From positions 1-64,000 of the forward strand of contig CANPZD010000006.1 of NCBI GenBank assembly GCA_947589085.1: 64,000 bases of DNA. The letters are read 5' to 3'. The notes under the pieces are model-generated. The model saw nothing but the letters and a program-made list of their open reading frames with translations. It made no database searches and was not told where the DNA came from. Position 1 is the first letter of the stretch. Every line of letters begins with the position of its first letter. Below are positions 1-6,123 of this stretch, in pieces. The translations under genes and the position numbers were made by a program. Source of the DNA: an uncultured Clostridia bacterium. Lineage in GTDB: Bacteria; Bacillota; Clostridia; Christensenellales; Borkfalkiaceae.

Positions 1-75
1 CGGTTTCAACGTCGTTTCATCCCGACGGCGTATGAAATAAATAAAAATCTTTCATGAAAGGAGTAAAACAAAACA

Positions 76-528
76 ATGAAAAAGAGATTGAAGAAAGGCT
101 TTACCCTTGCCGAACTTCTGATCGTCGTTGCGATTATCGCAGTTCTTACCGCGATCGCGGTGCCGCTCTTCGTAACCTCGCTCAACAAATCCCAGAAAGC
201 CGCGGACGATGCGACGATCAGCGCAGTTCGTAGCGCAGCTATCGCTTATATCCTCAATCAGGATGAGCCTACCGACGCTGTTACGGCAACTAATAAAGGT
301 GTCTATACGGGCAATACGACGACCAACACTTGGGAGCTCAAAGGCCCTTGGAAGGCAATCGGTAAAGTAGATTCGAAAGGCAATGTGACCGAAGTCACGG
401 TTACAGTGGCAACCGCAGAGGAAGCACCCGAGGGCAAGCTTGCAGCAACGTCCAAGGATGTAATCGGTGCAGAAGCCGAAGGACTCAGACCCGTAACGGT
501 GTACATCGTCTCCACGACTTTTAACTAA
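76..528 (+). CDS. Type IV pilin-like protein (class III signal peptide)
   Basis: A 150-residue prepilin, the probable structural subunit of the pilus or pseudopilus encoded by the genes that follow. The N-terminus has a basic leader (MKKRLKKG), the cleavage junction G8/F9, a glutamate at mature position 5 (E13), and then an uninterrupted hydrophobic helix to about residue 33, which is the canonical N-methylated pilin helix. The rest is a small Thr/Ala/Val-rich globular head with no cysteine pair. An AAAGGAG SD lies about 10 bases before the ATG. Bases 1-75 upstream hold only the end of some earlier gene or leader; no promoter is evident there. The processing peptidase is encoded at 1758. The family assignment is secure; major versus minor pilin cannot be told. 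Confidence 0.93.
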   Translation: MKKRLKKGFTLAELLIVVAIIAVLTAIAVPLFVTSLNKSQKAADDATISAVRSAAIAYILNQDEPTDAVTATNKGVYTGNTTTNTWELKGPWKAIGKVDSKGNVTEVTVTVATAEEAPEGKLAATSKDVIGAEAEGLRPVTVYIVSTTFN

Positions 529-552
529 GCATTAAGAAACACAAAACATAAT

Positions 553-658
553 CTCCCGCAAAAGCCGACGGGATGTAGGGATGCGGCCGAAAGCGGGAGA
601 GACAGAAGGGGACGGAAGTCCCCCGATGTTATGAGGATCAAGCGCCCTGCGCTTTCCT
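553..658 (+). other. Three consecutive hairpins downstream of the pilin gene
   Basis: Three inverted repeats follow each other on the plus strand: CTCCCGC (553-559) with GCGGGAG (593-599) around an inner GCCG/CGGC pair (564-567, 584-587); GGGGAC/GTCCCC closed by a GGAA tetraloop (608-623); and AGGA-AAGCGC/GCGCTT-TCCT (634-658). No T-run follows the last one, so it is not an obvious intrinsic terminator. This could be a structured 3' UTR that stabilises pilin mRNA, or the outer part of the repeat region to the right. I recognise no known riboswitch. Confidence 0.4.
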
Positions 659-673
659 GATACCATCGCACTT

Positions 674-1153
674 GTCCTTTCGAGCGAAGCGAGAAGTCTC
701 TCCCGCCCGTCATTTCGAGCGAAGCGAGAAATCTCTCCCGCCCGTCATTTCGAGCGAAGCGAGAAATCTCTTTCACCCGTCATTTCGAGCGAAGCGAGAA
801 ATCTCTCCCGCCCGTCATTTCGAGCGAAGCGAGAAATCTCTCCCGCCCGTCATTTCGAGCGAAGCGAGAAATCTTTTTCGCCCGTCATTTCGAGCGAAGC
901 GAGAAATCTTTTTCGCCCGTCATTTCGAGCGAAGCGAGAAATCTCGGCTTGAGATTCCTCACATACGTTCGGAATGACGTAGGGGAACCCAACGGGAGCG
1001 AAGCGAGAAATCTTTTTCGCCCGTCATTTCGAGCGAAGCGAGAAATCTCGGCTTGAGATTCCTCACATACGTTCGGAATGACGTAGGGGAACCCAACGGG
1101 AGCGAAGCGAGAAATTTCTCCCGCCCGTCATTTCGAGCGAAGCGAGAAATCTC
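674..1153 (+). repeat. 35-bp tandem repeat array, left block
   Basis: The core CGAGCGAAGCGAGAAATCTC, preceded by GTCATTT and followed by TCCCGCC or TTTTCGC, recurs with exact 35-bp spacing: cores begin at 681, 716, 751, 786, 821, 856, 891 and 926, then (with a variant GGGAGCG entry) about 995, 1030, 1099 and 1134. After the copies at 926 and 1030 the related sequence returns in inverse orientation (GAGATTCCTC...TTCGGAATGACG at 951 and 1055), joined by GGCTT, so each junction can fold into a long imperfect hairpin. The units are almost identical, with no unique spacers between them. Such repeats occur widely in bacterial genomes and give spurious peptides of the FERSEKS type (recollection). 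Confidence 0.95.
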
Positions 1154-1170
1154 CGAAAGAGAGGAATGCC

Positions 1171-1455
1171 GTGCAAGATAGATTTTTCGTTTACATGATG
1201 ACCAACAAAACTAACGAGGTTTTGTACGTAGGTGTGACGAATAATCTTGAAAGGCGTACAAACGAGCACAAAAGTGGCGAAATAGAAGGCTTTACCAAAA
1301 AATACCGTGTACGCAAGTTGGTTTATTGCGAAGAATATTCGAGTATTAACGATGCGATACGTCGAGAAAAAGAAATCAAAGCATGGAGAAGAGAAAAGAA
1401 GAATGCTTTGGTTATGACGAAAAATCCCGAGTGGCGAGATTTGTCTGAAGAATGA
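1171..1455 (+). CDS. Small GIY-YIG endonuclease-domain protein (UPF0213/YhbQ-like)
   Basis: A 94-residue single-domain protein. The GIY half-motif is VYMMTN (residues 7-12), the YIG half-motif YVGVTN (19-24), followed by the conserved LERR-NEH segment (26-33) with the catalytic-type arginine, and a C-terminal AIRREKEIKAWRREKK helix carrying the conserved glutamate; it ends NPEWRDL as is usual in this family. The start is GTG at 1171 with GAGAGG ending six bases upstream. Members of this family are stand-alone nuclease domains of poorly known function. Repeats flank the gene immediately on both sides and even supply part of its stop codon, which suggests the gene and repeats belong to one unit. 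Confidence 0.9.
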   Translation: MQDRFFVYMMTNKTNEVLYVGVTNNLERRTNEHKSGEIEGFTKKYRVRKLVYCEEYSSINDAIRREKEIKAWRREKKNALVMTKNPEWRDLSEE

Positions 1456-1712
1456 GATTCCTCACATACGTTCGGAATGACGCAAGAGAAAAGGATTCCG
1501 AATGACGTAACAGAGTTCGGAATGACGTAGGGGAACCCAACGGGAGCGAAGCGAGAAATCTCTTTCACCCGTCATTTCGAGCGAAGCGAGAAATCTCTCC
1601 CGCCCGTCATTTCGAGCGAAGCGAGAAATCTCGGCTTGAGATTCCTCACATACGTTCGGAATGACGCAAGAGAAAAGGATTCTGAATGGCGTAACAGAGT
1701 TCGGAATGACAG
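1454..1712 (+). repeat. 35-bp repeat array, right block
   Basis: Continuation of the same family after the nuclease gene. Inverse units start at 1454 and 1638; forward cores lie at about 1543, 1578 and 1613, again 35 bp apart. Truncated inverse units (GGATTCCGAATGACG near 1493, GAGTTCGGAATGACG near 1514, and similar copies near 1678 and 1698) make a degenerating tail. The order inverse, truncated inverse, forward, inverse, truncated inverse repeats once, which indicates growth by block duplication. Confidence 0.92.
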
Positions 1713-1757
1713 AAAAGTCGACGGAGAAAGGAGCCAATAGGGTTCGCAGGAGACAAC

Positions 1758-2558
1758 ATGTCAATTCAATTACCCTTTGCGGCGAATATCTATCTTTCGA
1801 TCCTGCTCTTTTTCCTCGGCGCGTGCATGGGAAGTTTTGTTACTTGCGCCGCCGACCGATACGTCGCCAAGAAGAGTGTGCTGCACGGCAGAAGCATATG
1901 TCCCGTATGCGGGCATACGCTGTCCGCTCTCGAACTTGTGCCGATCTTCAGCTATCTCTTCCTCAAAGGCAAATGCCGCAAGTGCGGCGCGCCCATTCCC
2001 GTGCGGTGTTTCTTCACCGAGCTGTGTATGGGACTTCTGTATCTCGCCACGTTCCTGCGCTACGGATTCGGGTTTGTCACGCTCGAATACTTGCTTCTGT
2101 TTTCCGCTCTGCTGGCCGTTGCGCTCATCGATTACGACACCATGGAGATCCCGGACGGACTTACCTTTTTCGGCCTTATGGTGTTTGTTGCGTTCCTCTA
2201 CCCGCACAGCGGGAGCGTTGCCGCGATGACGGCGCGTGCGAAAGACGGGTTATTCGGCGCGCTTGCGTACGGCGGCGGAATGCTCGTTCTGTCTCTGCTT
2301 CTGGATCTCGTGCTCAAACGGGAGACGTTGGGCGGAGGGGACGTAAAACTGTTCGGCATGCTCGGCCTGTTCACGGGGCTGAAATGCGGACTTTTGATGC
2401 TCTTACTTTCGTGCATTACGGGACTTTTTCTCGCCCTTTCCGTTCGGAACGGAAAGAAGAAAGAATTCCCGTTCGGTCCTGCCATTGCGATCGCGGCGAT
2501 CTTCACCCTGCTCGCAGGACAGGATATCATACAGTGGTATCTGATGCTATTTCAATAA
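1758..2558 (+). CDS. pilD: Prepilin peptidase (A24 family, PilD/ComC type)
   Basis: Bifunctional membrane aspartyl protease and N-methyltransferase that cleaves prepilin leaders at Gly/Phe and methylates the new N-terminus. The 266-residue protein has a hydrophobic start, a cytosolic zinc-type loop with two CxxC pairs (C48/C51, C73/C76), and about seven further membrane segments. The two catalytic aspartates are visible: D125 in LIDYDTMEIPD and D195 in GGGDVKLF. The ATG at 1758 has AGGAGA five bases upstream. It starts the run pilD-pilM-pilN-pilO. The pilin at 76 is its evident substrate, though about 1.2 kb of repeats now separates the two. Complete and probably active. Confidence 0.96.
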   Translation: MSIQLPFAANIYLSILLFFLGACMGSFVTCAADRYVAKKSVLHGRSICPVCGHTLSALELVPIFSYLFLKGKCRKCGAPIPVRCFFTELCMGLLYLATFLRYGFGFVTLEYLLLFSALLAVALIDYDTMEIPDGLTFFGLMVFVAFLYPHSGSVAAMTARAKDGLFGALAYGGGMLVLSLLLDLVLKRETLGGGDVKLFGMLGLFTGLKCGLLMLLLSCITGLFLALSVRNGKKKEFPFGPAIAIAAIFTLLAGQDIIQWYLMLFQ

Positions 2559-2570
2559 AGGAGAATGTTC

Positions 2571-3551
2571 ATGAAGCATTGCATCGGTTTCGACATCGGG
2601 AATCATGCGGTACACGTTGCGATTCGCAAAGGCGATTCCATCGTGCGCGGGCTTACCGCGCGTCTCGCGCAGGATCTCGTCAAAAACGGCGCGATCACTT
2701 CGCACGAGGTGATGACGGACTTCTTGAAGGAGCTTCGGCGCAAGGAAAGTCTGAACGTCCGCGACGCGGCTCTCGTGCTGCCTGCCGCACACTGCTATTG
2801 CCGCCGCTTTTATGTCGCGGCGAACACGCGCGACCAGCTCATGTTCAACCTGCCCTACGGGTTCAAGGACTTCATCACCGACGATAAGAGCAATTATTTC
2901 TTCGACTGCGCGGTGCTCAACGCCGTCCATTACGGCGACGGCCGTCCGCCCGAATTCGACGTGCTCGCCGTCGCTGCGCGCAAGGAGACCATCGAGGACT
3001 ATATCGCGCTCTTCCGGAAGGCGGGTTTTAAGCTCAAAACCATCATTCCCGAGGAGTTTGCCTACGTCAATCTTCTGCGCAGAATGGGAGACGAAGCGCA
3101 TCATCACGGCATTCTCGATATCGGTCACAACGCCGTAAAGCTGTTCTTTTATAACGGCTCGCTCTTCGACAGCGTGCGCGTCATCGACTACGGTCTGGGC
3201 GCGCTCGACGAGGTGATCTCGGAGAGATTCGGCGTGGATACGTTTGTGGCGGGGTCTTACCGTGAGAACGATTTCAACGGCGCGAATTATCTCGAAAAAT
3301 GCCGCGCGATTTACGGCGCTATGGCGCTCGAAGTGCTCAAAGCCATCAACTTCTATCGGTTCAACGGCGGCACGCTGCAGCATCTGCATTGCTGCGGCGG
3401 CGGATCGCACAACAGCGCGCTCATGGAAACGCTGCGTACGACGCTTCCCATTCCGCTCTCCGATATGGGAGAACTGTTCCCAGAAAGCAAAACCAAGGGC
3501 GCGATCGATTTCCCGCTCATCGCATCGGCGGCAGGCGCCGCCCTGCAATAA
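2571..3551 (+). CDS. pilM: PilM-like actin-fold ATPase of type IV pilus assembly
   Basis: A 326-residue cytoplasmic actin/FtsA-fold protein expected to bind the N-terminus of the PilN-like protein and form the inner alignment ring of the pilus machine. It shows an N-terminal phosphate-binding motif (GFDIGNHAVHVAI), a second DIGH-type strand in the middle (GILDIGHNAVKLFFY) and a C-terminal GGGSHN adenosine-type motif. An ATG at 2565 is only one base from the SD AAAGGAG (2557-2563); the ATG at 2571 has seven-base spacing and gives the usual MKHCIGFDIG start, so it is chosen. Followed closely by pilN- and pilO-like genes. Confidence 0.88.
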   Translation: MKHCIGFDIGNHAVHVAIRKGDSIVRGLTARLAQDLVKNGAITSHEVMTDFLKELRRKESLNVRDAALVLPAAHCYCRRFYVAANTRDQLMFNLPYGFKDFITDDKSNYFFDCAVLNAVHYGDGRPPEFDVLAVAARKETIEDYIALFRKAGFKLKTIIPEEFAYVNLLRRMGDEAHHHGILDIGHNAVKLFFYNGSLFDSVRVIDYGLGALDEVISERFGVDTFVAGSYRENDFNGANYLEKCRAIYGAMALEVLKAINFYRFNGGTLQHLHCCGGGSHNSALMETLRTTLPIPLSDMGELFPESKTKGAIDFPLIASAAGAALQ

Positions 3552-3561
3552 GGAGGTTTAT

Positions 3562-4200
3562 ATGAGTTCCGGAAATAAGAAGAAAACAGCGGACGGCGAT
3601 GTGACCTATTACGACGTCGCCGCAGGCGTCTCCCGAAAGGGCAAGGCGCGCAAGCTCGCTTCGAAGTATTCCTCGAAAGACACGGTCAATCTCTGTATCC
3701 GCGAGCGGAAGGGACTTTCTGCAGAGCTATTCTTCCTCATTCTCGCGGGGATCCTGATCGTGCTTTTGCTCCTCGAATTCTTCGGCGTATATCGCCCGTA
3801 TCTGAATCTGGAGACCGCCGAAAAAGACCTTGCGCAGCAACAGGCGGAAGTTCAGCGGATCAAGGACGAAATCAAGGATATGGACGAAGTCCGCGAGGAA
3901 TACCGCAAGTACAACTACGAACACTTCCCCCGCGAGCGCGTCGATCGTTTGGATGTGCTCGACCTTGTGGAAACGGTGTTCTTCGACCGCGGCATCATCA
4001 CGAGCTTCCACCTCTCCAAGAACACGCTCACCTTGCAGCTCACCGACGTCTTGCTGGAAGATTCCTACCTCATTCCCGCAGAGCTCGAAGCAAGCGAGAT
4101 TGTGTTGGGGTACGATATGCCCCGTTCGGAAGTCAAGTACGACGAGGCGACGGGCAAGGTAGCGTTTGGCATTACGATCACCTTTAAGGATGCGGCATAA
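3562..4200 (+). CDS. pilN: PilN-like bitopic membrane protein
   Basis: A 212-residue protein with an N-terminal cytoplasmic tail of about 50 basic/polar residues, one transmembrane helix (about residues 53-75, LFFLILAGILIVLLLLEFF), a coiled coil (about 85-115) and a compact extracytoplasmic domain. This is the architecture and gene position of PilN, which links the PilM ring to PilO. Sequence similarity to any particular PilN is not obvious by eye, so the call rests on topology and order. Perfect AGGAGG at 3551-3556, five bases before the ATG. No PilP or PilQ gene follows, as expected for a cell without an outer membrane. Confidence 0.7.
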   Translation: MSSGNKKKTADGDVTYYDVAAGVSRKGKARKLASKYSSKDTVNLCIRERKGLSAELFFLILAGILIVLLLLEFFGVYRPYLNLETAEKDLAQQQAEVQRIKDEIKDMDEVREEYRKYNYEHFPRERVDRLDVLDLVETVFFDRGIITSFHLSKNTLTLQLTDVLLEDSYLIPAELEASEIVLGYDMPRSEVKYDEATGKVAFGITITFKDAA

Positions 4201-4214
4201 GGAGGGGAGAGAAA

Positions 4215-4808
4215 ATGGCGAAAAAATATTTGAAACGTCGGTTTTCCGTGCGTGAAACAATTTTACTGTGCGTCCTGCTCGCCGTCCTGCTCGTCGGCCT
4301 GTATTTCGGTTTGGTGTTCTATCCCATTCAGAGCCGCACGCAGGATGTAAATACGGAGCTGGAAAACGTAAAGGTACAAAAGGAAGTCGCCACCGGCCTG
4401 AAGGCGGAATACGACATGATGAAGGCCGAGCTCGACCGCATCGAAGCCAATCACGATAATACGACCATGCCCGAATCCACGGGGGCGCACGCCACCGAGC
4501 TCCGCAACAAGATCGACGATATTTTGGAGGGGATCCCGCACAGCTATTCCACCAGCGTACAGGCTCCGCAAGACGGCATCGTGAAGCGCACGGTCTCCCT
4601 TTCTTTCACCGTCACCGAGGAGAACAAGGGTGCCGAGAATACGGCAACGGTGTACGAAACCGTCCGCTCCCTCCTCACCGAGATCATCACGATGGAGTAC
4701 CGCTGCTCGCTGAATACGTTCTCCCTCAGCCCGCAGGGGCAGGATCTGCAGCACGGTGAGTCCATCTCCGTCGTAGCGACCATCGAATTCTTCGAGCTCT
4801 CCGTCTGA
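4215..4808 (+). CDS. pilO: PilO-like bitopic membrane protein
   Basis: A 197-residue protein with a short basic N-terminus (MAKKYLKRRF), one transmembrane helix (about residues 17-36), a coiled coil with heptads of charged residues (about 42-80) and a C-terminal alpha/beta domain (about 100-197). It matches PilO, the partner of PilN in the alignment complex, in topology and position. GGAGGGG lies seven or so bases before the ATG and 14 bases separate it from pilN. An intrinsic terminator follows, so this is the last gene of the pilus operon. Function is inferred mainly from context. Confidence 0.68.
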   Translation: MAKKYLKRRFSVRETILLCVLLAVLLVGLYFGLVFYPIQSRTQDVNTELENVKVQKEVATGLKAEYDMMKAELDRIEANHDNTTMPESTGAHATELRNKIDDILEGIPHSYSTSVQAPQDGIVKRTVSLSFTVTEENKGAENTATVYETVRSLLTEIITMEYRCSLNTFSLSPQGQDLQHGESISVVATIEFFELSV

Positions 4809-4825
4809 TCGCAAAGCAAAACAAA

Positions 4826-4850
4826 AAAGCCGCCCCAAAGGCGGCTTTTT
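4826..4850 (+). terminator. Intrinsic terminator after the pilus operon, probably bidirectional
   Basis: AAAGCCGCC (4826-4834) pairs with GGCGGCTTT (4840-4848) across a five-base loop; T-run on the plus strand and A-run (T on the minus strand) on the other side. It serves pilO and probably also the convergent gene ending at 4861. Confidence 0.9.
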
Positions 4851-4860
4851 CCATGCCGTA

Positions 4861-6123
4861 TTAAATTTCCGCGCCCTCGGCGCGCGCCTTTGCGAGGCGG
4901 TTCTCATCCATGCGCTTTACGCACGCGTCGACCGTGATCTCTCCGCGGAAAAGCGCATTGAGTGCGTTCATCATGTCGTCTGCGCTGTACCCGACGATCT
5001 TCGTACTCGCGGTGGAGACGCGTTCATACTTTTCGATGGACGACTTTGCGTCCGTCACCATTTTCGACTGAATGTTGGTCGTTTGCCCCTTGAATACGCT
5101 CACGGTGGAAATTCCGTTGAAAGCGACGTTGTAATTTTCGGGCGCGGCGCAGAATTCGAGAAAATCGATCGCGATTTCCTTTTTCGCGCTGTTCTTGTTT
5201 ACCATCATCATGTTGAGGTTTCCGCCCTCGTACGTGCCGCGCTGCGCCGTATTCATAAACACGGGCATGAGCGCAAAATCGTCTTTTGTATACGTCCCGT
5301 CCTTGAAGTCGGTGTAGAACCATGTGTCCCATATAAAGGTCATTGCGGCCTTTCCGGAAGCGAGCGCGGGCGAAATGTCGTCCCAGCCTTTATCCAGAAA
5401 ATCTTTTCCGAACCAACCCTTTTTGGCGGCGTTCGCGATCCAGGTCACCATGTCCGTCACGGAGGAGATATCCTCGTATTTGATCTCTTTTGCATTGAGT
5501 TTTGCAAGCGTTTCGGGTCCGTTCGGCGCGTCCGCAAACACGGGGTCAAGTCCGAATTGCGCCATCCACGAGCAGCCTGCGGGCCAGAAAATGGGGGTGA
5601 TCCCCTTGTCGAGAAGGCTTTCGCACATTCCGTCAAAGTCCTCTTGCGTGGAGGGGATCCCGAATCCTTTGAGCAATTTCGTATTGTAGTAGCAGCCGGA
5701 AACGGAACTTTCCCAAAAGGGAAGGCCGAGCAGATTGCCCGAAGCGTCCGTGCAATACGCCCGCGCGCTGTCGGTAAGTTCGTCTGCCCACGGCGCGTCG
5801 TTGAAATACAAAAAGTTTTCCTCCACGTTGAATCGGTTGAGATCGGCATTGTGAAAGTGGAGAAGAATGTCGGGCGCCTCGTCCGTTCCGAGAAGGCGCA
5901 GCGCTTCATTCTCGTATTCGGCGTCCTCAACGGAGCGGATTTTCAGTTTTTCGCCCGTCGTCTCCTGATAGTGTTCGAAAATTTCCGTCATGTAAGGCTT
6001 CGTGAGGTCGCTTTTCTTGCCCAGAATGGTGAGCGCGTCCGGATCGTTCGTTTTCCCGCCGCAACCCGCAAGCGCAAGAGAAGCGGCAACCGCCAGAGCA
6101 AGAGGAAGATAGGGTTTCATCAA
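4861..6123 (-). CDS. Extracellular solute-binding lipoprotein (family 1, sugar type)
   Basis: A 420-residue lipoprotein. The signal peptide ends in the lipobox LAGC with lipidated C21, and the mature protein has the two-lobed binding-protein pattern typical of carbohydrate ABC importers (DILLHFHNADLNRF, GLPFWESSVSGCYYN, GKAAMTFIWDTWF). No ABC permease or ATPase gene is nearby; instead its ATG overlaps the stop of the hybrid histidine kinase by four bases (ATGA at 6120-6123), so the two proteins are translated from one mRNA. Inference: it may present its ligand to the kinase sensor domain rather than to a transporter, or it may serve a transporter elsewhere. Family assignment is strong, ligand unknown. 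Confidence 0.88.
   Translation of the reverse strand: MMKPYLPLALAVAASLALAGCGGKTNDPDALTILGKKSDLTKPYMTEIFEHYQETTGEKLKIRSVEDAEYENEALRLLGTDEAPDILLHFHNADLNRFNVEENFLYFNDAPWADELTDSARAYCTDASGNLLGLPFWESSVSGCYYNTKLLKGFGIPSTQEDFDGMCESLLDKGITPIFWPAGCSWMAQFGLDPVFADAPNGPETLAKLNAKEIKYEDISSVTDMVTWIANAAKKGWFGKDFLDKGWDDISPALASGKAAMTFIWDTWFYTDFKDGTYTKDDFALMPVFMNTAQRGTYEGGNLNMMMVNKNSAKKEIAIDFLEFCAAPENYNVAFNGISTVSVFKGQTTNIQSKMVTDAKSSIEKYERVSTASTKIVGYSADDMMNALNALFRGEITVDACVKRMDENRLAKARAEGAEI

Larger units (their letters stand above)
674..1712. mobile_element. Candidate repeat-plus-nuclease element between pilin and prepilin peptidase genes
   Basis: The left repeat block, the GIY-YIG gene and the right repeat block form one continuous unit inserted between two pilus genes that belong together. 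The nuclease start codon lies 17 bases after the last left-hand repeat, and its stop codon TGA (1453-1455) is partly formed by the first right-hand inverse repeat (GAGATT from 1454). No transposase, integrase, terminal inverted repeat of IS type or target duplication was found. That the whole unit is mobile is inference; alternatives are repeat expansion around a resident gene, or a domesticated remnant. Confidence 0.4.

Noticed and set aside
541..660. Cyclic-di-GMP riboswitch
   Set aside because: The GCAAAAGCC sequence recalls part of that motif, but the expected two-stem arrangement with its conserved loops is not there, and the region follows the pilin gene instead of preceding it.
672..977. 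101-codon open frame across the repeats
   Set aside because: It is a translation of the repeat itself; each frame gives the same three words, and there is no SD.
674..1153. CRISPR array
   Set aside because: Direct repeats at regular 35-bp steps, but no unique spacers: the whole 35-bp unit is repeated, and inverse copies are mixed in. No cas genes.
2565..2570. ATG at 2565 as the pilM start
   Set aside because: Only one base from the SD; the ATG at 2571 has proper spacing.
1661..2887. 408-codon frame on the plus strand
   Set aside because: It overlaps prepilin peptidase and pilM in another frame; rich in Arg/Ala/Ser as expected for an out-of-frame shadow in GC-rich DNA.
2547..3548. 333-codon minus-strand frame opposite pilM
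   Set aside because: Antisense shadow with no motif; pilM on the other strand has SD, motifs and operon context.
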